Below, piece after piece: positions 7,890 through 17,338 of a DNA stretch of 64,000 bases. This stretch comes from an uncultured Vampirovibrio sp. (GTDB lineage: Bacteria; Cyanobacteriota; Vampirovibrionia; Gastranaerophilales; Gastranaerophilaceae): contig CAJTXT010000007.1 of assembly GCA_910583875.1 (NCBI GenBank), positions 8,657 through 72,656 on the forward strand. Direction: 5' to 3'. Below the pieces are notes generated by a model. That model saw only the letters and a program-made list of their open reading frames with translations, did not search any database and had not been told where the DNA came from. Position 1 is the first letter of the stretch. Each line of letters starts with the position of its first letter. A program made the translations under genes and the position numbers.

Positions 7890-10800
7890 ATGCAAGAGTT
7901 TATAAAAAATATAAAATGTGAATATAGTGAAAAGATTTCAGCACTTTTAAAGCAAAGAGTTTCGTTTGCGCTAAGCGGAATTACTAATTGTTCTAAGTTA
8001 ATTCTGCTTGCACAAATGATGTTAAAGGAAAATAAAAAACTTGTTTTTGTAGTGGAATCCGAACAAACAGCCCTTAAATTTCAAAATGATTTAAAAAATT
8101 TATTTAAGATTGAAGCTGTTATTTTCCCTTATCAAGACGGCTCAATTTATGATACTAATTCAAAAAATCTTTATAAATACGCTAAACAAATAAGTATTTT
8201 GCAAAATAAAACAGAAGAAAATATTATAATTATTCCTCAAAAAGCACTTTTTGAGAAGTTTCCGGATGAAGAATTTTTTAATTCTAATAATATTACTTTA
8301 AAAATTGATGAAGATATTAATGTTGATGAATTAGCTTTAAAGCTTGTAAAACTTGGTTATAAAAGAAAAACTCTTGTTGCAGATATTGGAGAATTCAGTA
8401 TACGAGGTGATGTAATTGATATTTATCCGTTAACAGAAAATCCTTATAGAATTGAGCTTTGGGGCGATACTATTACGGATATAAGATGTTTTGATTCTCA
8501 AAATCAAAGAAGCGTTTCAAAACAGAAACAAGCTGTAATTCAGCCTGTGTATAAATTTATTCTTAATGAGAAATCTTATAAAAAAATAGAAAAATTAATT
8601 AATAAAGAAGAAGAAAATCAGCTTGAACTTTTAGAACAAGTAAAAAATGAAAATTATTTTGAAGGTATTGAATATTATGAACCTTATTTTAATGAAGATT
8701 TAACTGTAATTTCAAGATTACTTTCAAAAGATTATGTTTTTATTTTTGATGATTATACCCAATTGAAATCACGATACGAGCAAATTTCTGATAACCTTGA
8801 TAAGCAGTATGATGAAAATATTAAAACTAATTTGACGCTGCCTTTACCAAATAAAAATCATTTAACCTTAAAGGAATTTTTAACAACTGTAAGTGATTTT
8901 CAAAAGGTTTATTTTGATAATTTTCTTGATGATGAATTTGATATAAATATTGAACTTACAACGGAATTAATTCCATATTTTGCTTCTGGCATAGAAGATA
9001 TTGCGGAATTTATTTCTAAGAAACTGAAACAGCATTATAAAATTATAACTGCGACTGATTATAAAAACAGAATTGAAGAAATTTTAAAAGAATTTGAAAT
9101 ACCTTTTTCATATAAAACCGTTGAAAATAATTCTGTCTATATAACGGATAATATAGTACTTGCAGGCAGCATTATTGAAGATTGTAAGTTAATAATTATA
9201 ACGGATAAAGAATTCTTTAATAAGCGTTCTAAAAATATAACGGGCAAGGGCTATAATTATAAACGTGAAAATCTTGATTTTATAGAAACTTTGAACGATA
9301 TAAAAGAGGGGGATTATATTGTGCACATGGTGCATGGTATAGGAGTTTTCAGAGGATTATCAAAACAAAATATTGATAATGAAGAAAAAGATTATTTAAC
9401 ATTAGAATATGCACGCGGCGACAAACTGCATATTCCTGCGGAACAAATAAACATGTTATGCCGATATAGAGGTTCTGGGAGCGTACTTCCGCCATTATCA
9501 AAAATGGGCGGTAATGATTGGAATAACACAAAATCGAAAGTTAAAAAGGCTGTTGAAGATGTAGCGCAGGATTTAATTAATCTTTATGCACTTCGTAAAA
9601 TATCGCAAGGTTTTGCGTTTGAACCTGATACTGTTTGGCAGTATGAAATGGAAGACTCCTTTGGTTATACAGAAACTCCTGACCAGATGAAAGCCATAGC
9701 ACAAACAAAAGAAGACATGGAATCAGAAAGACCAATGGATAGGCTGATTTGCGGTGACGTAGGTTTTGGTAAAACAGAAGTTGCAATCCGTGCAATATTT
9801 AAAGCCATTATGTCTTCAAAACAAGCAGCTATTGTTGTTCCTACAACAATACTTGCAATGCAGCATTATCAAACAATATCAGAGCGTTTTAAACCTTATC
9901 CCGTTCGTGTTGAATTATTATCAAGGTTTAAAAGTGCAAAAGAACAAAAAGAAGTTATCAAAAAGCTTATATTAGGCGAGGTTGATGTTGTTATCGGTAC
10001 TCACAGACTTTTGCAAAATGATATCCAATTTAAAGATTTAGGGTTGCTTGTTATCGATGAAGAACATAAATTTGGCGTAGCACATAAAGAAAAATTAAAA
10101 CGATTAAAGAAGAATATAGATATTCTTTCAATGTCAGCTACCCCTATACCAAGAACGCTTTATATGTCGTTATCGGGAATAAAAGATATGAGTATTATAA
10201 ATACTCCGCCAACAAACAGGCTTCCTGTAAAAACTTTTGTATCAGAGTTCAAGGAATCTATTGTTAAAAATGCTATAAATTATGAAATTGAGCGTGAAGG
10301 TCAAGTTTTCTATCTTTACAACAGAGTGGAAAGTATATATGAATTTGCTGAAACTCTTAAAAAATTATTACCGAATATCAGGCTTGCAGTAGCTCACGGA
10401 CAAATGGATAAAAATGTACTTGAACAAATTATGAGCGATTTCCAAAATCGTGAGTATGATGTTCTTTTATGTACAACAATTATTGAATCAGGTCTGGATA
10501 TTCCAAATGCTAATACAATGATAATTCATGATGCGGATAGATTTGGTCTTGCGCAATTATATCAAATACGAGGCAGAGTCGGCAGAACAGACAGACAGGC
10601 ATTCTGCTATTGCTTGTATAAAAAGTCAAAACAATTGACCGCAGATGCTGTTAAACGCCTGCAATATATTAAAGAATTTACAACGCTCGGAAGCGGTTAC
10701 CAGATTGCTATGCGAGATATTGAAATAAGAGGTGTAGGCAATGTTCTTGGTACTAAGCAGCATGGACAAATGGTTAATGTCGGTTTTGATACATACTGTC

Positions 10801-11348
10801 AACTGCTAGAAGAAGCCGTAACGGAAATTCAAGAAGGTAAAACGGTTGAAAATAAACCTGCAATTGTTGATATTAATGTAACTGCATTTATACCGGACGA
10901 ATGGGTAGGCTCAAAAGAACAAAAAATGATTGAATATAAACGTCTTGCAGATGTTAAATCAATTAACGAACTTGAACTTATTCAAGCCGAATGGAAAGAC
11001 AGATTTTCAAAAATGTCTGAACCTGTTGAAAACCTTATAAAACTTGTAAATTTAAGACTCCTTGCAACGCAGGCAGGTATAACACTAATTCGTGAAGTTG
11101 ATTCCTCCGTAAGAATTTATACAAACCTTTCAAAGGGTGAATGGAACATTATATGCGCAAAAGCAGATAAAAATATTACGAAATATATTAAATATACAAT
11201 TGCCCCAAATACTTGCACAGACGGTAATAGTATACTAATTCTAAAAAGGGATTACTTAAATTTTGAAGAATTATTTAACATTCTGTCTAATTTATTTTAT
11301 CATATATTAAAGATAGGATATGATTATAATCCAAATAATAAAGGTTAG
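7890..11348 (+). CDS. mfd: Mfd transcription-repair coupling factor
   Basis: 1152 aa, full length. The N-terminal UvrB-like region is followed by the RNA-polymerase-interacting domain (DYIVHMVHGIGVFRG near residue 474). The RecG-like translocase follows: Walker A GDVGFGKTE near residue 621, DEEHKFG near 723, SATPIPRT, and QIRGRVGR. A C-terminal TRCF domain closes the protein. Mfd displaces stalled RNA polymerase at DNA lesions and recruits UvrA. It is immediately followed (21 bases) by the parvulin lipoprotein gene, so the two may be cotranscribed. TATAAT at 7851-7856 may be its -10 element. The start ATG has AAGGA just upstream. Confidence 0.95.
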   Translation: MQEFIKNIKCEYSEKISALLKQRVSFALSGITNCSKLILLAQMMLKENKKLVFVVESEQTALKFQNDLKNLFKIEAVIFPYQDGSIYDTNSKNLYKYAKQISILQNKTEENIIIIPQKALFEKFPDEEFFNSNNITLKIDEDINVDELALKLVKLGYKRKTLVADIGEFSIRGDVIDIYPLTENPYRIELWGDTITDIRCFDSQNQRSVSKQKQAVIQPVYKFILNEKSYKKIEKLINKEEENQLELLEQVKNENYFEGIEYYEPYFNEDLTVISRLLSKDYVFIFDDYTQLKSRYEQISDNLDKQYDENIKTNLTLPLPNKNHLTLKEFLTTVSDFQKVYFDNFLDDEFDINIELTTELIPYFASGIEDIAEFISKKLKQHYKIITATDYKNRIEEILKEFEIPFSYKTVENNSVYITDNIVLAGSIIEDCKLIIITDKEFFNKRSKNITGKGYNYKRENLDFIETLNDIKEGDYIVHMVHGIGVFRGLSKQNIDNEEKDYLTLEYARGDKLHIPAEQINMLCRYRGSGSVLPPLSKMGGNDWNNTKSKVKKAVEDVAQDLINLYALRKISQGFAFEPDTVWQYEMEDSFGYTETPDQMKAIAQTKEDMESERPMDRLICGDVGFGKTEVAIRAIFKAIMSSKQAAIVVPTTILAMQHYQTISERFKPYPVRVELLSRFKSAKEQKEVIKKLILGEVDVVIGTHRLLQNDIQFKDLGLLVIDEEHKFGVAHKEKLKRLKKNIDILSMSATPIPRTLYMSLSGIKDMSIINTPPTNRLPVKTFVSEFKESIVKNAINYEIEREGQVFYLYNRVESIYEFAETLKKLLPNIRLAVAHGQMDKNVLEQIMSDFQNREYDVLLCTTIIESGLDIPNANTMIIHDADRFGLAQLYQIRGRVGRTDRQAFCYCLYKKSKQLTADAVKRLQYIKEFTTLGSGYQIAMRDIEIRGVGNVLGTKQHGQMVNVGFDTYCQLLEEAVTEIQEGKTVENKPAIVDINVTAFIPDEWVGSKEQKMIEYKRLADVKSINELELIQAEWKDRFSKMSEPVENLIKLVNLRLLATQAGITLIREVDSSVRIYTNLSKGEWNIICAKADKNITKYIKYTIAPNTCTDGNSILILKRDYLNFEELFNILSNLFYHILKIGYDYNPNNKG

Positions 11349-11369
11349 GGTAATCTAAGGAGAATATAT

Positions 11370-12509
11370 ATGAATAAACTAAAAGTTGCGATATTTGCAC
11401 TTCTTGCAATGTTTGTATTTACCGGATGTTCATTAAAGAACAATGACAATAATATTATGAAAATTAATGATACAGTTATTACAAAAGCTGAGTTTGATAA
11501 AGCTTATGAATCTGTTACATCAAATAATATGTTTTCACAAATGGGTATTGATTTGAAAAAAGACCCTGATAACGTCTTTGCATTAATGATGAAAGAAAAA
11601 GTTGTAGCAGAACTTATTGTTAAAGCTCTTTTAAATGAAGAAATAGAAAAAAATAAAATAACAGTTTCTAAAGAAGAACTTGCAATGGGTGAGGCTGAAA
11701 TTGTAGATAAATTTGGTTCCAAAGACCAATTCTTACAAGTCCTAAAAGTAAATGGTGTTACTTATGATAAATTTAAAAAAGATTTAGAAGATGAAATTAA
11801 ATTGAAAAAATTTGTAGATTCAATTGCTATGGTCTCAATAGGTGAAAGTGAAGCAAAAAAATACTACAATGAAAATATTGATAAATTCAAATATCCAAAA
11901 AGAGTAAGAGCTTCTCATATCTTAATTTCTTCTAATCCGGAACAAATTAAAGCCAAATTAAGAGAAGATAATAAAGATATTACAGATGAAGAATTAGCTT
12001 CAAAAACAGATGAAATAATGGCTCAAAATAAAAAGAAAGCTGAAGAACTTCAAGCAAAAGTAAAAAAAGCTCCTTCAACATTTGCTAAAGTTGCAAAAGA
12101 AAATTCTCAAGATACAGCTAGTGCAATTAGAGGCGGTGATTTAGGTTTCTTTGCAAAAGAAGAAATGGTTGAACCCTTCGCTAATAAGGCTTTCTCAATG
12201 GCACCAAATACAATAAGTGAAGTTGTTCAAACTCCATACGGCTATCATATTATTATGGTTACAGATAGAAATGAAGCCGGTACAATGACTTTTGAACAAA
12301 GCAAAAAAGATATTATCAGCTATCTGGAAGGAATGGATAAAGTTGATATCTTTAAAAATAAAATTGAAGCATTAAGAAAAGAAGCAAAAATAGAATATTT
12401 TGATGAAAATTATAATCCGGAATTTATTCAAAAGAAAATTAAAGATTCTGCAAAAGATAATCCTGCAGTAAATCAACAATTTTCAGAACAAAGTGCAGAT
12501 AAAAAATAA
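11370..12509 (+). CDS. PpiC/SurA-like parvulin peptidyl-prolyl isomerase, lipoprotein
   Basis: 379 aa. The N-terminus MNKLKVAIFALLAMFVFTGC is a lipoprotein signal with the lipid-modified Cys at residue 20. A SurA_N-type helical region (about 30-165) precedes one parvulin domain (about 175-290; RVRASHILIS, GGDLGFF, TPYGYHIIMV). A charged helical tail follows. Proteins of this build (PrsA/SurA) chaperone exported or outer-membrane proteins and isomerise prolyl bonds. In a Gram-negative cell with lipid A genes, a SurA-like role in outer-membrane assembly is plausible. AGGAG precedes the ATG. A strong terminator follows 10 bases after the stop. Confidence 0.88.
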   Translation: MNKLKVAIFALLAMFVFTGCSLKNNDNNIMKINDTVITKAEFDKAYESVTSNNMFSQMGIDLKKDPDNVFALMMKEKVVAELIVKALLNEEIEKNKITVSKEELAMGEAEIVDKFGSKDQFLQVLKVNGVTYDKFKKDLEDEIKLKKFVDSIAMVSIGESEAKKYYNENIDKFKYPKRVRASHILISSNPEQIKAKLREDNKDITDEELASKTDEIMAQNKKKAEELQAKVKKAPSTFAKVAKENSQDTASAIRGGDLGFFAKEEMVEPFANKAFSMAPNTISEVVQTPYGYHIIMVTDRNEAGTMTFEQSKKDIISYLEGMDKVDIFKNKIEALRKEAKIEYFDENYNPEFIQKKIKDSAKDNPAVNQQFSEQSADKK

Positions 12510-12518
12510 GTTTTTTAA

Positions 12519-12546
12519 AGAGCAGCTTTAGGGCTGCTCTATTTTT
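12519..12546 (+). terminator. Intrinsic terminator after the parvulin gene
   Basis: AGAGCAGC (12519-12526) pairs with GCTGCTCT (12533-12540) and is followed by ATTTTT. It ends just before the ribosome-binding site of the next gene. Confidence 0.85.
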
Positions 12547-12557
12547 AAGGAGTGAAT

Positions 12558-13019
12558 ATGTTAGTAAAACAATGTGAATTAGATAATCTAATTTCAGAAC
12601 TAAGAAAGCAAAATAAAACAATAGTAACAACAAATGGCTGTTTTGATATTTTGCATGTAGGACATGTTAGGTATTTAGAAAAAACTAAAAGTTTTGGTGA
12701 TGTTTTAATAGTTGCTTTAAATTCAGATAAATCTGTAAAAAGTATAAAAGGTGAAAGCCGCCCTATTAATAATGAAAATGATAGAGCAGAAGTTTTAAGT
12801 GCATTAAAAAGCGTTGATTATGTTGTATTATTTGATGAAGATTCACCTATAAATCTATTATTACAAATGAAACCGGATGTTTATACAAAAGGCGCAGACT
12901 ATACTGTGGAAACACTTCCAGAGGCTAAAGAAATATTAGCATCCGGCGCAAGAATTGAATTTATTTCATTTGTAGAGGGAAAATCAACTACTTCTATTAT
13001 AGAAAAGATGCGTAAGTAA
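12558..13019 (+). CDS. rfaE2: D-glycero-beta-D-manno-heptose 1-phosphate adenylyltransferase (HldE C-domain type)
   Basis: 153 aa, a stand-alone cytidylyltransferase-like nucleotidyltransferase. TNGCFDILHVGHVRYLE contains the HxGH active-site motif. LNSDKSVKSIKGESRPI, DRAEVLSALKSVDYVVLFDEDSP and KGADYTVETLPEA are typical of the adenylyltransferase half of HldE (RfaE2). It would transfer AMP from ATP to heptose-1-phosphate, giving ADP-heptose for the LPS inner core. AAGGAG at 12547-12552 fixes the ATG at 12558; an upstream in-frame GTG overlaps this Shine-Dalgarno and is rejected. The heptokinase half and gmhA/gmhB are not in the window. Transcription probably continues into the radical SAM gene, 13 bases on. 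Confidence 0.87.
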   Translation: MLVKQCELDNLISELRKQNKTIVTTNGCFDILHVGHVRYLEKTKSFGDVLIVALNSDKSVKSIKGESRPINNENDRAEVLSALKSVDYVVLFDEDSPINLLLQMKPDVYTKGADYTVETLPEAKEILASGARIEFISFVEGKSTTSIIEKMRK

Positions 13020-13032
13020 TTTGGGAGATATT

Positions 13033-14058
13033 ATGCTTATTTGTGCTGAGCCGTTTGAGAAGATAGAAACCGATTATGATGGAAGTGTATATTTTTGTTG
13101 TGCTCATCATTCATCTTCTAAGACAACTCCGGAAAATAGTTTTTCATTAGGTAATATATTTGAAAATTCCTTTGAAGAAATATGGAATTCAAATAAAGCA
13201 ATTGAAATAAGGACTAAAATATTAAATAATGATTATTCTTTATGTACAAATTGTGTAAGGAAGCAAAATCCAACTGTCTTTTTCAAAGAAAAAAGTTCAG
13301 ATTTAAAACCTGTATTAGAAAAATATCCTATAGAAGTTAGATTGTCACATGATGAGGAATGTAATGTAAATTGTATTTTTTGCAGAGAACGCATACAAAG
13401 AAATTCAGAAGACAAAGTAAAAAAATATGATGAATTAATTGACTCATTGTTTATACCGCTTCTAAAAGATGCTCAATTCATTAACCCTAATATTTCCGGT
13501 GATGTATTTGCAAGTAAACATTCAAGAAAGTTAGTAAAGTCAATTGCAGATAGATATCCGAATATAAAATTTGAAATTTTGACAAACGGAGTTTTGGCTA
13601 CACCTAATATGTTAAAGGAATTAAATCTTTTGGCGGGAGGTAAAATTAGAAATTTAGTAATTTCTATTCACGCTGTCACAAAGGAAACATACAATAAGAT
13701 TGTTAGAAGCGGTAACTTTGATATGTTAATGCAAAATATTGAATATATAACAAAATTGAAAAATGAAGGAATAATTGGCAGTACAACATTTAATTTTGTA
13801 GTGAATAGTTATAATTATACGGAAATGCCTGCATTTGCCCGTTTTGCTATGGAACATAATGCATATGCATCTTTTTGGGAAATACGTAATTATAATCAGG
13901 AATTGGCTGATTCTTATAAAGAACTGGCAATTCACTTACCTGAACATCCTGAACATAAAAAATTATTAGAAGTATTAAAAGATAGTATTTTTGATTATAT
14001 GATTGATAATAAACTTGGAGAGTTTTTTCCTGTTCTTGAAAATTTAAGGAATAAATAG
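13033..14058 (+). CDS. Radical SAM protein with an N-terminal SPASM-like domain
   Basis: 341 aa. The radical SAM cluster motif CxxxCxxC is at residues 110-117 (CNVNCIFC), followed by a TIM-barrel core (FEILTNGVLA, NLVISIHAVTKETYNKI). Unusually, a SPASM/Twitch-like set of cysteines comes first: Cys4, Cys22-Cys23, then GNIFENSFEEIW and Cys71/Cys74. In most SPASM proteins that domain follows the barrel. Family members modify peptides or sugars or act in surface-polysaccharide loci. No peptide precursor is obvious nearby, while heptose and lipid A genes flank it, so a glycan role is possible but unproven. GGGAGA precedes the ATG; an upstream TTG in frame overlaps the ribosome site. Confidence 0.75.
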   Translation: MLICAEPFEKIETDYDGSVYFCCAHHSSSKTTPENSFSLGNIFENSFEEIWNSNKAIEIRTKILNNDYSLCTNCVRKQNPTVFFKEKSSDLKPVLEKYPIEVRLSHDEECNVNCIFCRERIQRNSEDKVKKYDELIDSLFIPLLKDAQFINPNISGDVFASKHSRKLVKSIADRYPNIKFEILTNGVLATPNMLKELNLLAGGKIRNLVISIHAVTKETYNKIVRSGNFDMLMQNIEYITKLKNEGIIGSTTFNFVVNSYNYTEMPAFARFAMEHNAYASFWEIRNYNQELADSYKELAIHLPEHPEHKKLLEVLKDSIFDYMIDNKLGEFFPVLENLRNK

Positions 14059-14162
14059 ATTAAATATATATATTCTAAGGTATATTAAACGTATAAATAT
14101 AATGAATAAATTTGTATTTTTTCACTCATCGTATTAAAATAGAAAAACAAAAGGGGATAATT

Positions 14163-15254
14163 ATGAGGGATATAAATATAATGACAGAATATTCTTTAGA
14201 AGAAATATCAGAAATAGTTGGAGGTATTTTAACAAAAGTTGAAGATGCCAAAATATCAAGACTAGGACCACCGTTATTAGCTGACGAAAATACATTGGCA
14301 CTTGCTTTAAATGAAGATGAAATTGAAAACCTTTCAAATACAAAAGCAAAAGCAGCACTTGTTCCAATTGGAGTTACTTCTGAGAAAATTTCTACAATTG
14401 AAGCAGAAAGACCACGTTTAGCTATGATGAAATTGCTTCACTTATTTTATATGCCTCCAGAAACAACACCGGGAATACATCCGAGCGCAGTTGTTCACCC
14501 TACTGCTAAATTAGGAGAAAATGTTTCAATCGGTCCTAATGTAGTAGTTTCAAGAAATGTATCAATAGGTAATAATTCAAAAATATTGGCAAATACTTAT
14601 ATTGGAAGAAGTGTTCAAATAGGTGAAAATTGCTTATTCCACGCAGGATGCAATATTGGTGATAATGCTATTATCGGAAACAAAGTTATTTTACAGCACG
14701 GTGTAAGCATTGCGGCAGACGGTTTCAGTTTTGTTACAGAAAACCCTAATAACGTTGAAAATGCAAGACAAGAAGGTAATGTTAAAGAAGATAATACAGA
14801 CCAAAAAATCTTCAAAATTCCTTCAATAGGCTCAGTTGTTATTGGTGATGATGTTGAAATTGGTGCTAATACTTGTATAGATAAAGGTACAATTGAAAAT
14901 ACAGTAATCGGCGAACAAACAAAAATAGATAACCTTGTACAAATCGGACATAACTGTAAAATCGGCAAAGGATGTATGATTGTTTCCCAAGTTGGTATTG
15001 CAGGCAGCTGTAAAATAGGTGATCGTGTTGTTATTGCAGGTCAAGTAGGTATGGCTGATCATATTGAAATCGGAAGTGATTCAATTGTTATGGCAAAAGC
15101 AGGTATAACAAGAAGTTTTCCTGAAAAATCAATATTAATCGGTGCACCTGCTGTTCCAAGAAAAGAATTTATTAAACAAATGAAAGTTATGAAAAAGGCT
15201 GAAGATCTTGTTAATAAATTCAAACAATACGAACACTTATTAAAGGATTTATAA
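14163..15254 (+). CDS. lpxD: LpxD, UDP-3-O-acylglucosamine N-acyltransferase
   Basis: 363 aa. The N-terminal uridine-binding domain (residues about 8-100) is followed by a left-handed beta-helix of hexapeptide repeats (HPSAVVHPTAKLGENVSIGP onward). The catalytic histidine is His263 in VQIGHNCKIG. LpxD adds the second 3-hydroxyacyl chain from acyl-ACP to UDP-3-O-acyl-glucosamine in lipid A synthesis. The ATG at 14163 has AAAAGGGGA upstream; the longer frame from 14112 is not needed. It leads the cluster lpxD-lpxC-fabZ-lpxA, an order seen in cyanobacteria. TATAAT at 14098-14103 could be the operon's -10 box. Confidence 0.93.
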   Translation: MRDINIMTEYSLEEISEIVGGILTKVEDAKISRLGPPLLADENTLALALNEDEIENLSNTKAKAALVPIGVTSEKISTIEAERPRLAMMKLLHLFYMPPETTPGIHPSAVVHPTAKLGENVSIGPNVVVSRNVSIGNNSKILANTYIGRSVQIGENCLFHAGCNIGDNAIIGNKVILQHGVSIAADGFSFVTENPNNVENARQEGNVKEDNTDQKIFKIPSIGSVVIGDDVEIGANTCIDKGTIENTVIGEQTKIDNLVQIGHNCKIGKGCMIVSQVGIAGSCKIGDRVVIAGQVGMADHIEIGSDSIVMAKAGITRSFPEKSILIGAPAVPRKEFIKQMKVMKKAEDLVNKFKQYEHLLKDL

Positions 15255-15257
15255 TCA

Positions 15258-16064
15258 ATGGCTACAATAAAAAAAGAAGTTATTTTAAAATCAGTAGCTT
15301 TAATGACAGGCATGGAATGTGAAGCGAAGGTTTGTCCGTCTAATGAAAAGGGCTTAAGATTCCACTTCAACGGCAAAACTATTGAAGCAAATATTGATAA
15401 TGTCGTTTCTACCGAACATTGTACTGTTATTGGTAATGCTGAAATAAAAGTTATGCTTATTGAACATTTTATGGCTGCTTGCGCTATTTGCAAAATAGAT
15501 TCACTAGATGTTTATTTATCTCATTTTGAACTTCCGATTTTAGGCGGCGGCTCAAAAGAATGGGTAGAGGCATTTACGAATGCAGGTATAGAAAATGCTG
15601 ATGAACGAAAATGTACAATAAAAGAGCCGCTTCAATATTTAAACGGTAAAACACATCTTGTAGTATTGCCGTCTGACAAATTAAACATAACATACAGTAT
15701 TAATTTTAAACATAAAGATTTAAGCAATCGCTGGGTTTCTTCAAATCTTGATAATATAGATGAAATAACAGAAGCAAGAACTTTTGGTTATTTGAATGAA
15801 TTAGAAATGCTTCAAAAAGCCGGATACGGAAGAGGGGCAAGTATTGAAAATACTCTTGGACTTACAGACGAAGGTTATACTGCTGAACTTAAATCAGAAT
15901 ATGAACCTATTAAGCATAAAATTTTAGATTTAATTGGTGATTTTTACCTTGCAGGCTGTAATATATTGAACTTTAATGCAGAAATTATTGTTAAAGAAGC
16001 TGGACATACTGTTCATACTAAACTGGCAAAAGAATTAAAAAATAAATTAATAATGGAGGAATAA
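15258..16064 (+). CDS. lpxC: LpxC, UDP-3-O-acyl-N-acetylglucosamine deacetylase
   Basis: 268 aa. Zinc-ligand and catalytic positions are seen as Glu69-His70 (LIEHFMAA), His220 and Asp224 (KHKILDLIGD) and His250 (EAGHTVH). EARTFGYLNELEMLQ is a family signature. LpxC performs the committed, zinc-dependent step of lipid A synthesis. One oddity: the usual LPI(L/M)DGS motif reads LPILGGGS here, so the conserved Asp is Gly. The gene starts three bases after lpxD stops and overlaps fabZ by one base (TAATG), so translation is probably coupled. Confidence 0.93.
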   Translation: MATIKKEVILKSVALMTGMECEAKVCPSNEKGLRFHFNGKTIEANIDNVVSTEHCTVIGNAEIKVMLIEHFMAACAICKIDSLDVYLSHFELPILGGGSKEWVEAFTNAGIENADERKCTIKEPLQYLNGKTHLVVLPSDKLNITYSINFKHKDLSNRWVSSNLDNIDEITEARTFGYLNELEMLQKAGYGRGASIENTLGLTDEGYTAELKSEYEPIKHKILDLIGDFYLAGCNILNFNAEIIVKEAGHTVHTKLAKELKNKLIMEE

Positions 16065-16516
16065 TGACAGAAGAGCAAATCGTACAATTTGATATTATGG
16101 ACATAATGGGTATGCTTCCTCACAGATATCCGTTTTTATTGGTAGACAGAATTACAGAATGCGTTCCTGGAAAATATTGTAAAGGTTATAAAAATCTAAC
16201 AATGAACGAAGAATTTTTCCAAGGACACTTCCCTGGAAATCCTGTGTTCCCTGGAGTATTACAATTGGAAGCTATGGCTCAAATGTCAGCAGGTGTTTTA
16301 GTTCCTATGCCTCAATATCAAGATAAATTATTCTTATATGCGGGTATTGACGGTGTAAGATTTAGAAAACAAGTTCGCCCGGGGGATAGATTTGATATGG
16401 AATCTGAACTTATAAAACTAAAAGGACCTATAGCAAAAGCACACGCGAAAGGTTTTGTAGATGGACAATTAGCAGTAGAAGCAGATTTAATGTTTTCAAT
16501 TGCAGGTAAAAGATAA
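16064..16516 (+). CDS. fabZ: FabZ, (3R)-hydroxyacyl-ACP dehydratase
   Basis: 150 aa with a single hotdog fold. The active-site pair is His55 and Glu69 in GHFPGNPVFPGVLQLEAMAQ. MGMLPHRYPFLLVDRI is the standard N-terminal signature. FabZ dehydrates 3-hydroxyacyl-ACP in fatty acid synthesis and competes with LpxA/LpxD for the same acyl-ACP pool, which is why it is commonly kept in lpx clusters. The start overlaps the lpxC stop codon by one base. The ribosome site (GGAGGA) lies at the end of lpxC. Confidence 0.95.
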   Translation: MTEEQIVQFDIMDIMGMLPHRYPFLLVDRITECVPGKYCKGYKNLTMNEEFFQGHFPGNPVFPGVLQLEAMAQMSAGVLVPMPQYQDKLFLYAGIDGVRFRKQVRPGDRFDMESELIKLKGPIAKAHAKGFVDGQLAVEADLMFSIAGKR

Positions 16517-16531
16517 TTTTAGGAGATAAAA

Positions 16532-17335
16532 ATGGCTATACATAAAACAGCAATCATTGCAGAGAATGCAGTAATACCTGCAAGCTGCGAAATAGGACCA
16601 AATGTTGTAATTGGCGAAGATGTAGTTCTTGGTGAAAATGTTAAAGTTATTGCTAACGCATATTTAGAATGCTGCGAAATTGGTGATAATACAATAATTT
16701 ATCCGTTTGCAAGTATCGGTACAGCACCTCAGGATTTAAGCTACAAAGGTCAAAAAACAAAAGCTGTTATTGGTAAAGATTGTATTATAAAAGAATATGT
16801 AACAATCAATCGCGCTGCTGGTGAAGATGGTGCAATTACAAAAGTTGGTAATAAATGTTTATTTATGGCATCAAGCCACGTAGCTCATAATTGTGTAGTA
16901 GAAGATGAAGCTATATTCGCTAATTTGGCTACAATCGGCGGTCATTGCCATGTGGGTAAAGGTGCATTTCTAGGCGGTATGAGTGTATATCACCAAAATG
17001 TAAGAATTGGTGAATATGTAATTATCTCCGGTTTCTCAGCTGCAAGAATGGATATTCCGCCTTTCTGTAAAGCAGACGGACGTCCTGCTATTATGCATGG
17101 TCCGAATACTATCGGTTTAAAAAGAAGAGGCTTTTCTCCTGAATCAAGAAAAAATATTAGAGATGCTTATAAATTAATCCAATCTCGTAAAATGACTATG
17201 ACTGAAGTTTTAAAAGAACTTGAAGAAAAATATGCAACAGATGAAAATGTTATGCGCATAGTTAACTTTATTCGTGAATCAAAAAGAGGTATTTACCTTT
17301 CAAGATGTAATGATTTGGTTGATGAAGAGGTGTAA
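16532..17335 (+). CDS. lpxA: LpxA, UDP-N-acetylglucosamine O-acyltransferase
   Basis: 267 aa, the usual LpxA length. Hexapeptide beta-helix repeats from residue 3, the PFASIGTAPQDLSYKGQ signature, and the catalytic His119 in SSHVAHNCVV. The C-terminal helical domain contains GLKRRGFSPESRKNIRDAYK. LpxA attaches the first 3-hydroxyacyl chain to UDP-GlcNAc. AGGAG lies seven bases before the ATG. In many bacteria lpxB follows lpxA. Here the next gene is an aminopeptidase, so lpxB must be elsewhere. Confidence 0.95.
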   Translation: MAIHKTAIIAENAVIPASCEIGPNVVIGEDVVLGENVKVIANAYLECCEIGDNTIIYPFASIGTAPQDLSYKGQKTKAVIGKDCIIKEYVTINRAAGEDGAITKVGNKCLFMASSHVAHNCVVEDEAIFANLATIGGHCHVGKGAFLGGMSVYHQNVRIGEYVIISGFSAARMDIPPFCKADGRPAIMHGPNTIGLKRRGFSPESRKNIRDAYKLIQSRKMTMTEVLKELEEKYATDENVMRIVNFIRESKRGIYLSRCNDLVDEEV

Positions 17336-17338
17336 TTG

